64,000 bases of DNA, from positions 124,001 through 188,000 of the forward strand of contig RMBW01000038.1 in the NCBI GenBank assembly GCA_004009845.1. Direction: 5' to 3'. Both the position numbers and the translations under genes were made by a program. Under the pieces are notes generated by a model. That model had not been told where the DNA came from, searched no databases, and saw only the letters and a program-made list of their open reading frames with translations. The stretch is from Davidsoniella eucalypti (lineage: Eukaryota > Ascomycota > Sordariomycetes > Microascales > Ceratocystidaceae). This document shows, in pieces, positions 22,177-33,715 of this stretch. Within the stretch, counting starts at the first letter, position 1. Each line of letters begins with the position of its first letter.

Positions 22177-23368
22177 ATGGCTTCTTTATCTATTCCAGAA
22201 GCACTTGCTCCTAGCAGCACAACACCTCTACTTCCTTCGCTACCATCGACCTCTTCTTCGTCTTCTCTCACCACTTCAAAGCCTTATACAATGGCTTCAG
22301 CGTTCCTTGCAGGCACGGGCTTCGGCGCTGCTACTGTTATTTCCGGCGTGGTCCAGCCTCAGATCATCTTGCGCCAGTTCAAGTTCCAGGACTTTCACAT
22401 GATCGAGACCTTTCTAACGGCAACAGCTGCCAGCGCGTATGTTTTTTCTCTACACACTTACACAGCATAGTGACCACTGATATACTGACCCTTCTGTTGT
22501 TACCAGAGTCGTTGTTTACTTCTTAGGCATTACGGGATACACGCGCCAGGAGCCTCGCTCGCCCTCCCCCATCGGCTTCTTTGCTTACGACGGAAACCTT
22601 ATCGGTGGCGCTCTTCTCGGCACCGGCATGGCCTTGACCGGCTCATGCCCCGGAACTGTCTTCTCACAAGTCGGTGCTAATGCGCCATTGTCTTTGACTA
22701 TCCTTAGCGGAACTCTCATCGGCGGTGTTCTTTTCACCAACGTCATCAACCCGCTACTAGCATCTATCCGGCGTCATAGAATCCCCAAGAGCGCCGCTTC
22801 TTCTTCTGTGCCGACACTCACACTTTACGAAACTCTGGGTGTCTCGAAAACTGTCGGTGTTATCGGCTTCGCTTCTGCAGCCTTCGGCATTGCCTGTCTT
22901 CTCTATAATGCGTTCCCACCTAGTTCCTATGTCCACGGCATTTCGCCACTCATCGGCGGTCTCTTGATCGGTCTCTCACAACTCTTCTCTGGCCTGCTTC
23001 GCAAGGCACTACTTGGTGTGTCTGGCTCTTTTGAGGAGTTTGGCAAGACCGTTCGTGCCTTTGTTACCGCTGACCGTACTGCGTTGCCTGTAGCATATAA
23101 CAACGCCTTGTTTGCGACGGGTGTAGTTGCTGGTGCATTCGCCGTAACGACCTTCGTGCCCACCCTTGGCCAGATTGTAGCGGCGCCGGATGTTACTCCC
23201 TTCAAGGCGCTGGTAGGCGGTGCTACAATGGTTGTGGGTGCTCGTATGGCGGGCGGCTGTACATCCGGCCACGGAATCAGCGGCATGAGCATGTTGTCGT
23301 TATCTAGTTTCATAACCATCGGGGCGGCGTTCGGCCTAGCGTCGATATTGGCTTCGTTTGTGCTATAA
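22177..23368 (+). CDS. YeeE/YedE-family sulfur-compound transporter, membrane protein
   Basis: Two exons, 22177-22436 and 22507-23368, encode 373 residues; the GTATGT..CAG intron splits the Ala-87 codon. The protein is highly hydrophobic with about nine to ten likely membrane segments arranged as two homologous halves. It carries the family's Cys motifs: ALTGSCPGT with Cys-134 and GGCTSGHGISG with Cys-338. In bacterial TsuA (YeeE), conserved cysteines in such loops relay thiosulfate across the membrane. Here the corresponding motif in the first N-terminal repeat (GTGFGAATVISGV) has no cysteine. By family knowledge it takes up thiosulfate or a related sulfur compound; substrate and membrane are inferred. 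A Ser/Thr-rich N-terminus of about 38 residues precedes the first helix, and a second in-frame Met lies at residue 39, so that start is also possible. It is tail-to-tail with the RidA-like gene, 129 bases apart. Confidence 0.92.
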
Positions 23369-23497
23369 CGCCTTCATTGTACTGATTTATCGATTACTAC
23401 TACAACTTTTGCCTATAGACTATCATTCTCGTATATAAATACCCCTACCATGTAACTAATCATACCAATATACTTTCTACACTTCTAGGACCTGGAT

Positions 23498-24143
23498 CTA
23501 CAACAAGGACGCCTCGCGAGTATTACCTCTGGACGCCGTGACTTCAATTTCAATCTTCATGACATCTTCCATCAGCCCAGCTTGCATCATCGTGGCTGCC
23601 GGGCGGACGTTTCCAAGCCATTTCTGTAGTACTGGCCACGTCTTCTGAAACTCTGTCCTGTCAGGAAGAATATAACGTACGCGGACAACATCAGCCATGC
23701 TAGCTCCAGCTGTCTTCAAGGCGTCGTCAATGTTGTTAAAGGCTTGGTCGGTCTGCTCGACGATATCAGTCGAAATTACGCCTGTGGTGTAGTCGTAGCT
23801 GTTTAAAGGAGATATATCGCATGATGGCATGCATGTTAGCCCAACAGTTCAATCCCTATAGAATATGTATGCAAACGGATATACGAGAGCTAGGGGGAGG
23901 TGTGCGTATTGTGTGTAAAGCAATGGACGTGCACTAGCACAAATGGCACGTGTTGTCAAGGACTTTTAGCTCGGATGTTGGTTCTCTAAGCATATTTTCT
24001 TTTTTAACTGAAGCAATGATATAATTAAAGAAAACGTACCCAGTAGTTCCAGAAACAAACACAAAATTACCCATCACGACTGCCCGTGAGTATCCGATCA
24101 AAGCCTCAAACTCTGACCCCTTGGATATATTGCGCCGCTCCAT
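23498..24143 (-). CDS. RidA/YjgF/Rid-family enamine-imine deaminase
   Basis: Exons 24143-24040 and 23798-23498 encode 134 residues, the normal RidA length. The 241-base intron (GTACGT..CAG) is long for this window but restores the family run VFVSGTTGYDYTTGVI exactly. Other hallmarks are Q..ALKTAGASMADVVRVR, PVLQKWLGNVRPAATM and KIEIEVTA. Arg-100 in VRPAAT matches the carboxylate-binding arginine of RidA enzymes, which hydrolyse reactive enamines/imines formed by PLP enzymes such as threonine dehydratase. No mitochondrial presequence is obvious, so a cytosolic location is inferred. Retention of the intron would leave an in-frame internal ATG and a 110-residue form lacking the first strand. The subfamily (RidA versus Rid2-7) is not resolved. 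Confidence 0.9.
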
Positions 24144-27100
24144 AATAAGAAACCTATTTTGGTGTTACTGTTAGTTAACATCTACCGAATCTAGACATGT
24201 GCAAGGAAGATTCTGCAAAATTTCTGCTCGTAGCCTGTTTTGTTGCTCGTAAAAAAATAGAATTCTTCCTTTTTGTCATAATTTGTAGAGTCCAGCTGCC
24301 TTTTCGGACTCTTGGAACCTTTGCCAACACTTATACCGACAGAAACCACAGATGTATAGATACGAACTGGGTCAACCCTACATGGCTATTTCAAGTGTTA
24401 AAATTTGCTCTTTTTTCTTTTGCCAAAACCACGTTGTCAACCGGTTCGTAAATAAAACATACTAGTTGATGCCGCAAAACACCGGGCATCTCAGGCCTCC
24501 GGTGTCACTTGTAACTTGTGGCTTGTGTAAAATATGGGCGGTACTTGCGTTGTGTCTAAGAGCTTCTTTGACTTTCTTGGAAGATTACAGGCAGACTTAC
24601 AACCTATATATCAAAGCCTAGTGTGCCAGCCACAATGGTAAGATCTTTTGACGTTTGGCTGGAGAAAAGCCCGTCCAAAAAACTCTAAATGACTGGAAAA
24701 TGAGAACCGGAATTAGTATGGGCGCTCGTAGGCTTTGAGCTTTGTTGAAACTCGTGATGTTCATACCAAAGGGCTGTTTTATTTAGTGAAGGGTGTGTTT
24801 CTTTAGATAATGCGGGAGAATCAAAAAGAAACACAAGTTCGGGATTTTATTCATGGTTATAGTCAAGTGTTCGTTTATTGCTTTCCAAAACTAAAGGATA
24901 TCTGTCTCATTCGTAAGACTCATTACTTCAATCGTTAGTTTGACCCTAATGACGATACATGATTACTAACTTGCCATAGTTTTCCATTCGACCATCTTAG
25001 CATCTTACCACGTGATACCAATGGCTGATGGACCCTATATGTAAGTGTACATACAGCCTTAATTAACAGGACTATGGGACGTTATATAATTGACTCGCTT
25101 ACAGTTACTGTTTTTGCCTCTGTTGCCGGTGTTCTAACATCGGTAGCCGCAAAGCCGACCAATTAGTGGGATAGTTTGGTTCGTTATTTCAACTGTCAAT
25201 CGAATTTTAGTGAACTGAACCCGTGATCTAGGCTGCCGTTATAATCCTGATTTTTTCCTCTTTTCTTTGGGATATACAATCAGAACCAGAAATTGTCAGA
25301 CATATGGGCCTAGACTCCTATAGATACCATGAGATGTTTATCACTATGAATATGGTAAGCACGGAGATATACAGCAGAAGTAAAGCTAGCGTTGTATTGG
25401 GCTCTAACTTCAGGCGAGGCACGTCCAATTCACGCGGTTTTACCAACAAGGTTGATGTCGAGGAGTAGTCAACGCGATAAGTGTCGAAGCCAAAGTAGTA
25501 TTTCTCCTGATACACAACAATAGAGGCCTTTTTTTTTTTTTTTTGAAGCGATGTTGTAATACTAAATGATGACTGGCTCCTGAAGCGATTACGATAAATA
25601 GGCTATTGGCTAGATAACGAGAAAAAAAATTGAATTAAACGGTGAGCCAGCGAGAACAGCTTCAAGTGCTACAGCCAAGCCTTTCGTCTTGCTTTTGGGC
25701 TTAGCTAGCTAGCAAGTTCGCTTCCACTAGTAAGAATAGCTTAACACACTCTATAAATACTTGAGGTTTTGATAGAGAAGGAATTTGACATGGACGACAA
25801 GCGGGTAAAAGAGGACGATCAAAGCTTGGCTTTGATTTCTATGATGCATTTTCTTAGGACACATTATATAGTGTACTTTACTTTACTTGAGATCCGTTTC
25901 TTATTTTAGTGGTAGAATGCCATATGTATGGCCAGCATTTATGCACAGTTGACATATTGGGGGAGTTCGTCCTATAACAACAGCGGCTATCGGTAAAAGT
26001 CGAAAGAGTCTCGGACAGGCGAAGCAAGCAGGTGTCCTCGATTAGGATATATGTCGCGAATTCATGTGTATCATATCAAAGAATTCGCAGCGTGAAGGAC
26101 AACATGCTAATTGCACCTGTAGATTCATGAGGATGTTCATGACACTTTAATTTGGGTGCCTGTTGCTAAAAGTGGATTCGTGTTAATTTTTCCAATGAAA
26201 TATTCTCAGTCTTTTCTTGTGTTTTGTCGAACACGCTAAACGTCAAAATACTTTGCATTTAGTGACTGAAACCTCTGGCTATTCTTGATCATTTTCTCTC
26301 TACTGCTGTGCTAAACGGTTCATCTTGCTACAGCAACTGTCCATTTCACTATTTTGTGTTCCCCCAGAAGCTTCTTAGGGTCCAGAATAGAGACAAAGCG
26401 ACGCAATATTCTACGAACCACGAGATAAGAAATCCGAGAGAAAGCACCGCTATTGATCGGGATTCTAGGCTGCAGCGAGGCTGTTGGAAAGTTGGAGTGG
26501 GTCTTCTATCAGATGAGTTGAAGATATCGGTGAAGTGAGGCAGCAGAATAACTCTCATGCGGAATTCCGGTTGGTTGATGGCTGTCTTCATGATACAACC
26601 TCTTCTTTTTGTCTTCCAAGGCCCGAAAGGCCGGGACGATAAGGCACAAGAATGACAGCTAGATATCCAGCACGGCCAGCTTGACTGGGTTAAGCGAGTT
26701 TGTGTTCTGACACACCACTACTTCCTGTGTACAGATATGTAACTATACTATCTTTTTCTCTGCGGCTGATACTGTTGTCTCTCTATGTAGTACTGCTGAT
26801 TTAGGCGCCAGAATAGGCATCGTCATCAAGGCTGTCCAATAACAGAGTAACAAGTCGAAGAACATTCAGAAAAAAGAGGAAATTAGAAGAAGAAGTATTT
26901 TTCTTTCTTTTTTTTGGTGACAGAGTCACATCTTTGGACTCTCCTATTCTAAATTTCCACCTCGGTTGCGGTGTTGTGTGGCATTTCTGCGCTGGCTTTT
27001 GGGCTTACTTGCATTATATAGTCTGCCTTTCTACTTCGTTCTAATGGCGTGTGATCAACTGTGAAATAAGATATGCCGATTTTAATTGGAATCGCCCGAT

Positions 27101-28068
27101 TTGGAAATGCATTACTCTACCGGGCGATGACTTGTTCTTACTAATAGTCTGATATTGCATAAGGGAAAAGGAAAGACAAATATAAAGCCTAGTGGGCTAT
27201 TGACAACCACTAACTAACCCCTGTAAAGACTGCACCTAAGAAATCAAAAGAGCGGAATCCCAGGCTAAGCGTAGCTATGGGGCGTTTGTTTATTTTTTTT
27301 GTTCTTTGTTCTTTGTGAATTCGATATTCTACGCGATTTTCTCTGAAAACCCAGCTTGCCAAGTTCTTTGCTTCATCTTTGCTTCTATGTCTTTCGCCAA
27401 CTTGCTAAAAAGCTTGGACAAAGCCACCCCAAGTAACAATATTCAATATTAATTGAACAAGAAAAACAAGACTTTCAGGCCACTCCATTCTGTAGGCGAG
27501 TTTGAGGGCCCGAGAAACAAGTACCGGCTAATATCGATATAGACCTTTGAGTTCCCGAGAAGGGGCGTGTCTACTTTACTTCTTTAGTCTAAAGCCGAGT
27601 CCCGGCATAGTTTGTGCCCAAAAGAACACCCAGACCTCGTTTATACGCACACCCGGCTTCTCAAGTGTTTCTTGTCAATTCCCGTTTCGGCGTCGACTCA
27701 TACGGAATCAACGTCAGATGATACCTTGTTTAGTTGCATTGTCGCAAAGGCATTCGATCTTGATTCCGCAGCAAGAAAAATCAAGCTTACAGTGTGTGGC
27801 TGTTATTCAGGCTGAGCAGTCAGCCCAGAAATATAGTGCAGTTTTATTTATTTTTCGGCTTTCACCCTGCTGTAGTGAGAATACTCGGGCTTTAATTACT
27901 ACTTGTTTTTAACTCCCTGCGTTAAACGAGGCTACTGCTATGAACACTAAACCCGCTACTATAGTTAGAGTAGCTCACTACATGCTCCCCAAAGGACCCC
28001 GGGTTCTATGCCCGTTCTTCCTATCCATGAACTATCCATGAGCGAGATGTGATCTGCTTCACAAGGGA
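24144..28068. other. AT-rich gene-free stretch
   Basis: Nearly 4 kb without a gene I can support. Runs of A and T (25528-25545, 26909-26918), many in-frame stops on all strands and no domain-bearing frame. The frames at 25318-25515 (-), 26308-26591 (both strands) and 27547-27912 (+) are short and unrecognised. It may be regulatory sequence for the gene at 28307 or decayed repeats. Confidence 0.45.
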
Positions 28069-28074
28069 TATAAA
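28069..28074 (+). promoter_or_regulatory. TATA box of the small serine-rich gene
   Basis: TATAAA lies 238 bases before the start codon at 28307 and is followed by a strongly pyrimidine-rich leader (28100-28300), a usual arrangement for abundantly expressed filamentous-fungal genes. Confidence 0.45.
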
Positions 28075-28306
28075 GATGGTCCAGGTCCCGCCGTCCAACC
28101 GATTACTTTCTTTCTGATCTCCATCATCAGCATTCGCACATCTCCAGTCTCTTCTCGAGCCTACTCGCTCTACTATTACATTCTTGCTCTACTACTATCT
28201 ACGCTCTCATCTATCTTATTACTTAGCTCTTCTTAGAGTCTTACCTCTCGAAATCGCTTGCTGCTTTCCTGTAAACTTTATATTCTTCTCTTTCATACTT
28301 TTCATC

Positions 28307-28558
28307 ATGTCCGCCTACGGCCCCATGGGTATGCCTCGCGTCCACGACCGTCGCCACTCCAACCCTGTCATTGAAAGCCTGATGTACAAGTTCCCCGAAG
28401 TCCACCGCAGCTCTGCCTCTCCCTCTGCCCGCAAGCTCTCTTCCACTTCCAAGGCTTCTACAGACTCCGATGCTGCCTCTTTCCGCTCTACAGCATCAAC
28501 CATCTACGGCTCTGTCAAAGAAAAGTTCCGCAAGAGCTTCTCGTCTAGCCGCAGTTAA
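28307..28558 (+). CDS. Small serine-rich basic protein (83 residues)
   Basis: The frame from the ATG at 28307 (context ATCATGTCC) encodes MSAYGPMGMPRVHDRRHSN and continues with a Ser/Ala-rich middle and the C-terminal IYGSVKEKFRKSFSSSRS. There is no signal peptide, membrane segment or cysteine. The frame is open upstream to 28184, but that part is translated pyrimidine-rich leader, so the later Met is chosen. A TATA box and CT-rich leader precede it, codon choice is C-ending and biased as in highly expressed fungal genes, and a hairpin follows 150 bases downstream. I recognise no named family. A short disordered, possibly phosphorylated stress or growth protein is an inference only. Confidence 0.65.
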   Translation: MSAYGPMGMPRVHDRRHSNPVIESLMYKFPEVHRSSASPSARKLSSTSKASTDSDAASFRSTASTIYGSVKEKFRKSFSSSRS

Positions 28559-28706
28559 ACAGCCTGCCATCCTGTAGAATCTTGTCGTTCTCTTCTCTAT
28601 CTTCCTACACGATTAAATTGGAATATATCTAGCCTCTACATCCGGTCTTCGTCGTCATCCTCCTTATATCTGTCAAACCATCCAGCATGGCAGGCTTATA
28701 AGAGCT

Positions 28707-28759
28707 AGAGCTCGCCCACGCCTTAACCAGCCACGTGCTACGGCGTGGGCTCGAGCTCT
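28707..28759 (+). repeat. Strong hairpin downstream of the small serine-rich gene
   Basis: AGAGCTCGCCCACGCC (28707-28722) pairs with GGCGTGGGCTCGAGCTCT (28742-28759) over 16 bp with a 2-base bulge, closing a 19-base loop that contains the palindrome CACGTG. Outside it, TATAA-type bases extend the pairing. It lies past the stop of the upstream gene, and could be a 3' UTR structure, a small hairpin RNA source or a fold-back element relic. Confidence 0.55.
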
Positions 28760-29329
28760 ATAAACACTTGGAGCATATAATATTGCTCTTCACGATCTAA
28801 CGTTTTCTTACTTTTAACTTGTTTGTTTCAAGTTTTTTTGTTTTTTATCTACACATTCTTTGTTCTGTTGCTTTATTTATATACCCTAACCCTGGCGATA
28901 TTTTCTACACGTCTTCTTTTTTTGTTGCACTTTTCAACGACCATGATACAATGATACATTGGCTTATAATTTTATTCTTCTTTCTTTTTATTTATTGATT
29001 ATCTCAAGTCACTGTTAGACTATATATCATTCTATCTGTTCATATACTAAAGAAATATTTGAACCATGAAGGAGATTTTGGGGCATTTTGGGTTCGACCC
29101 CAAATATCAAAAGAACCGGTTACCAGGCCGGCGGGGTATATGAATAGCTAGTTTTAATAAGTATAAACTTTATAGCTCGTTTTACATCATCAATATGTGT
29201 ATTTGTGTGGATTCATGACGTGATATGATCATCTCCCTTTCTTTCTCTCTACCTGTCATACTCCATTATCTCATCTCTTGTCTGGATCATGCTTGCCTTT
29301 CAAGTAGTCATTGCTCACTAACCACCCAC
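28760..29329. other. Intergenic region between convergent genes
   Basis: AT-rich 3' flanks of the small serine-rich gene and ASK1. A GGTTCGACC T-arm-like match near 29091 has no D arm or acceptor stem around it. Nothing else recognised. Confidence 0.45.
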
Positions 29330-30918
29330 CTAGAAGCTATCATCAAGCAAATCATGGCGCATTTCGACCATATCTGGACTCCGGTCTGACCCTTTACCAG
29401 CCCCAGCAGTTGCCAATATATCATCCACGATACGTTTGCTTGCTTCGCGCGCCGGAGTTTGGATTAGCTTTGTGGGTGGCAATGCAAATTGGATCGTCTT
29501 TGGCGGACTCATGCCCAACGCATCATCGCTATCACTAGACCAATCAATCTCATATTTATCCTTGGGAAGCGCCTTTTCTGACTTTTCCACAGTGAACGGA
29601 TCTTCCATGTATGCCGGAGCACCGGCTCCTAGAGTTCCAGTTGTGGTGCCGGTTGCACCAAACCGCGATGTGCCTGCTACCGTACGTGGTGCTTGAATAC
29701 TCACGCCTGGTGTGCGTGGACCTGCACTAACTACAGCCTCTAGTTTGTGTCGGATGTTGTTTGTGCGCATGGGTGACATGAAGGCTTCACTTCGCATGAG
29801 CGGCATAGCCATTTCTGGCGAAGATCCAGGCGAGTCCTCCCACAACTTCCGCTCTGACGTCGCCGGGCGCGCTGAAGACCCTTCAGCGCCTGTGTTCCGG
29901 CCAGACATGGGAGTGCGAGCGGCAGACATCATAGGTTTAGCAGGTGAGTGCATGCGTGCCACAAAACGCGCCGGTGTTGTCGGTAGTCGAAAGCTTTTCT
30001 TGAGTACATGTTGGCGCATGGCACTATCCTTGCCAACCTTATTAAGAAGATTACTAGGTGGAGGATGCTGAGGAGTCATAGAAAAGTCGATGTCGGGAAG
30101 TTGTGCTGTGCGTTGGTTGAAGAGAAGGCTAGTATCGTCCTCGTCGACGATAGCGGCACCGCGGCGCCCCGCTGCAGGTTCTTCATCGTCACTGAGAAGT
30201 TGTGTGACTTCATCCTCGGCGGGACGGTGAGCAGATCCAAATGGAGACTGGTATTCCACATAAGGAGACTTGCTGGTAGTTTGCGTCGGTGGCACACGAG
30301 GTGTGCTTCCCGAGAGCTCACCATCAGGATCATCAAGAATGGACTCTTCGGGGTAGCGGTGGCTTTGTGCGTATTTCCGATCTTGTTTTATCTGCTGTTC
30401 ATCGGCCTCGTCGTGTGGATATCCATGATTGGCCTGATTCATGCTGACATCAGTAACATCACGCATGGCCGAACTCTCTTCCTCGGTTGTATGTTGCGTC
30501 TCGCCCTCGTTCTCATTGTCGTCGTAGCCTGAAAGTGACACATTGGCCGATGCCTCAAAGAATTGTTTCCAGAACTAAAGGATTCCGTTATAATTAGAAT
30601 ATGTCTATCTCGGGTGTCACGAGCTTGAAAATTCAGTCACGTCAACTGACCTTGGATGCTTCCCACACAGACTTTGAATTCTCTCCGTACTGCTCAACGA
30701 TGGGGAGAATATTGTTTGTGACTATTCGGTGCGCTTTGCTGAAGTTGGAATCGATCTCTATGATACAATGTTAGCCTCACGTCATTCAATCCTGTAGTTG
30801 ATACCAAAAATGGTATCACGAACAACATACCTTGAAGGGTTAAAGTGATGGATTGTTCGAGCTTTTCGAGCTCCTCGGTCATGGTCAATGGCCGACCAGG
30901 CATATTTGGACGCGCCAT
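29330..30918 (-). CDS. ask1: DASH/Dam1 kinetochore complex subunit Ask1
   Basis: Three exons, 30918-30831, 30757-30651 and 30574-29330, encode 479 residues. Splicing joins LTMTEELEKLEQSITLTLQ to EIDSNFSKAHRIVTNNILP, then VEQYGENSKSVWEASKFW and KQFFEASANVSLSGYDD, the conserved N-terminal domain of Ask1. Ask1 is one of the ten subunits of the DASH ring that couples kinetochores to spindle microtubules. The rest is long, acidic and Ser/Pro-rich, with SP/TP sites (SPGSSPEM, RTPMSGR, RTPGVS), consistent with phospho-regulation seen in the family. It ends with a conserved-looking KRIVDDILATAG and a short tail. Both 5' splice sites (GTATGT, GTCAGT) are good, and start context and length agree with fungal homologues. 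Confidence 0.93.
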
Positions 30919-31128
30919 TGTGTCGAAGCTCAATTGAGAGCTGCCGTATTTTTGTAAATCAAAAAGAAAACGCTATATTGTGGCAGCCGAGGTGTGCCAT
31001 CAACAATAGACATATTGTGACGTTTGGTGACGATCATTGGCGCGTAGTTATAGCGGGGCGTTCACCTAGCAGTTATAACCCTATCTCAACAGGGCTATGG
31101 TGGCTTAATCAGCAAAAGTTAATGAAAT

Positions 31129-31200
31129 TGACCACGATGGGATTCGAACCCACAATCTTTTGATTCGTAGTCAAACGCCTTGCCATTGGGCCACGCGGCC
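31129..31200 (-). tRNA. tRNA-Arg (anticodon ACG)
   Basis: A complete 72-base cloverleaf on the minus strand: acceptor GGCCGCG with CGTGGTC (7 pairs including G-T), D arm GCC..GGC, anticodon stem TTTGA/TCAAA enclosing CTACGAA with anticodon ACG, variable AGATT, and T arm GTGGG-TTCGAAT-CCCAT. The discriminator is A. There is no intron. It reads CGN arginine codons after A34-to-inosine editing. Confidence 0.93.
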
Positions 31201-31266
31201 AGTTGCTGATATGTTCATATTCTTCCCAAACTATCACGAGTGAATTTTCGAGTCCGGCCGAGCCGA

Positions 31267-31415
31267 TTTTTCTTTTTGTTTTTGTTGCTCATAGTGGAGG
31301 TATGGACCACTAGTTCTTCGGGGCTAGGGACGGTGTCGTCCCGCACATACAAAGCTATTGAGTTTGTCTAGCGGAGGACTATAAATATCTGTCCGGTAAC
31401 CAGTCCGGCATCGTA
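31267..31415 (+). mobile_element. 5'-truncated fragment of the SINE-like family
   Basis: About 150 bases match the 3' half of units A and B: a T-rich start, GCTCATAGTGGAGGTATGGA, CCACTAGTTCTTCGGGG, the TCGTCCCGCACATACAAAGC block and CTGTCCGGTAACCAGTCCGG. Identity breaks at about 31415, just before the tail motif, where the degraded gypsy pol begins. It sits 66 bases from the tRNA-Arg gene. Confidence 0.72.
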
Positions 31416-33715
31416 AGGTTTGATAGAAAGGTTCTATTGAAAATCATCCATGAGGAGGTAAGAGTGATTGTAGAAGCAATGGACCTGGAGAGTCGTCCCG
31501 ACGCCTTCATGATCCACGGTCCAGGGTAACCATTTCTTCAACAGTGACTTGTTGAAGATGACATGCAGCTTACGGCCTCGCCGGTCCTCATCGGGTAACT
31601 TCACTTAGAGCGCATGATCGGAGACCTCTTTGACTTTGAAGGGGCCAACCTATTTTGCAGCCAATTTCCTGGACGGACGGTCTCCTCGCAGGTTTCTTCT
31701 GTCGATGGAGACAAACTGCCCAACTTCGTATGCTGGCTGTTGAACGCGGTTTCGGTTCGCCTCCCAGTCCGTCCTGTCTCCTGTCTTCTGTAAGTGGTCG
31801 AATGCCCCGTCCCGTAATGAGTCCAGGTACTTCAGTTGTGCTTCGACCCATCCGTTGTTCGGGCCTGGTTTCCTGGTAGGGTAGTTAGTGTCGATGAACG
31901 GCTCACTTCCAGATTTCGGCGAGTAACCAAACAGCAGTTCGGACGGAGTTACCCGGGTGGCACTGCTCACGTAGTAGCAGTTCCGCCCAATTTGATTGGT
32001 CCTAGTCCAAGTAATGCCTTAGGTAGTCCCCAATCTGTCTGTTCATGTTCTCCGTTTGACCATTAGTCTGGCTATGGTGTGAACTGGACATCTTCCTTTC
32101 CATATTGAGTCTCCCGCACAGTTCAGCGAAGCTAGCAAAGCCTTTATCACTAGTGATCTCACCAGGGTGTCCGAAAATGAAGAAAACCTTCTCCAAGGCC
32201 TCAGCGACTTCGGCTGTCTTCATTCTCATTATCGGCGCGGCTTGGGCCATCTTCGTCATCCTGTCCACCATGACCGGGATGTACCGGTATGCCTTGGGGT
32301 CGCCTGCTCGTGTCGAAGCCGGAAGGGGCCCCACGAAGTCCACTCCAACCGATGCCCAAGGGCGTACATGAATTTTCAAGCGGTGCAATAGGTCTCACTT
32401 GTTCGTATTGCTTTGCTTCGACTGGGCGCACTCTGGGAAACTTGTCACGTACTTCTCAAAGTCCTTATCCATCCTTTGCTATCATAGTGCTCGCTTTAGA
32501 TGGTCGAGTGTGCGGACGAATCTAGGATGGCCAGTGGTCTTCGTGTCGTGGTGTCTCGCTATTAGTTTGTGTGTCGTTTCCTTTCTTACGTCTGGTGGTA
32601 AGATAACGCGCCCTCCTTTCGTCAGGATAAACCCGCTCACCAGCCGGCAGTCCTATGTGCGCATTCAGATATGGCTCTGTAAATCACCTGGCCATTTGTC
32701 GAGCTTGGACTGGAGAGCCTCCTTCACCACCACGAAGTCTCTAGACTCCTGCATTTCTCTCTGGATCAGAATTGTGGTCTCTTCGGCGGCCCAAGCCAAT
32801 CTCAGCGGCAAGCATGTCAGAGGTCTTGCTGTCCAGCTATTCTTGGGGAGCTCTCGGTAACGGTCCGATAGGCGATCGTCGTCTTCCGTCTGCGGTGCGA
32901 CCCCTGGAAGTCTGCTCAAAGTATCTGGCAAGACAGCCTCTCGGAGTTGGCGAAGCACTTCTCTCGCATGCTTCCTGTGGTCGCTCCGAGGCCGCAAGTA
33001 AACGGTCAGGTCGTCTATGTACGCTGATGCATTCTTGTCCAGCATATCGAACATGATTGAATTCACCAACCGCTGAAAGGCGGCCGGGCCGTTCTTCGGG
33101 CCAAATGATAGGACCAACGATTCGTAATGACCAAACTCCGTGGTGAAAGCCGTGAGGTATTCCTGTCCCTCCTTCATTCGAATTTTGCTGAATGCTGATA
33201 CCACGTCCAGTTTGGTCAGGAACTTGGCATTTCTGAGTTGAGCCAGTGTGCCCTTAATTAGTGGAAGAGGGTAGGCGTGAGAGTGTGCGTCGTTCACTTC
33301 CCGTTAATTTGCGCACACTCTCACGCCGCCGCCTGGCTTCTTTGCCAATAGCAATGGTGGGATACCGGAGACTTGGACGCTCTTATGGCCATCTTCGACA
33401 GGTTCGTTACCAGCCAGTCGTATATTACCCTGGCCTCGTCCCTTGTTGTAGCTCGCAGGCGGCGCTTTGGTAGGAAGGCATCCTTCTTCAGTCTGATGGA
33501 GTAGTCGTGGGGATCATGAGGGGGTAACTCCAGGGCATTTGGCAGAAATGCCTCCACTAAGTCATGATATTCGGGTGGCAGTGGCTCCAGCACTTTGTCT
33601 CTGGATAGACTATTCTTCTTCGTTAAGGCTAAATCGGCATCCTCGCTCGAGACTTTTCGTATCTTCAGCCCCTCCTGTTTGATATTCTCGAAGATGGCCT
33701 CTTCCTCTGGATCAA
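31416..33715 (-). mobile_element. Degraded Ty3/gypsy LTR-retrotransposon pol
   Basis: Minus-strand pieces in pol order. 33715-33321: linker and RT start, with VLEPLPPEYHDLVEAFLPN and LPPHDPHDYSIRL. 33297-32940: RT palm with FLTKLDVVSAFSKIRMKEGQ, LSFGPKNGPAAFQRLVN and the YIDD box. Then an abrupt jump (near 32935) to a post-RNase-H spacer, TLSRLPGVAPQTEDDD. Around 32690-32480: an integrase zinc-finger reading with KLIARHHDTKTTGHP. 32388-32002: integrase core with VDFVGPLP, TSDKGFA and NGQTENMNR, keeping the D-D-E residues. 31970-31588: integrase C-terminal part with TPSELLFGYSP and YEVGQFVSIDRRNLRGD. RT thumb and RNase H are deleted, frames shift several times, and no LTRs, gag or protease were found, so the copy is inactive. 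Confidence 0.85.

Noticed and set aside
29041..29130. tRNA suggested by GGTTCGACC
   Set aside because: The T-arm-like hairpin has no acceptor, D or anticodon arm at the right spacing on either strand.
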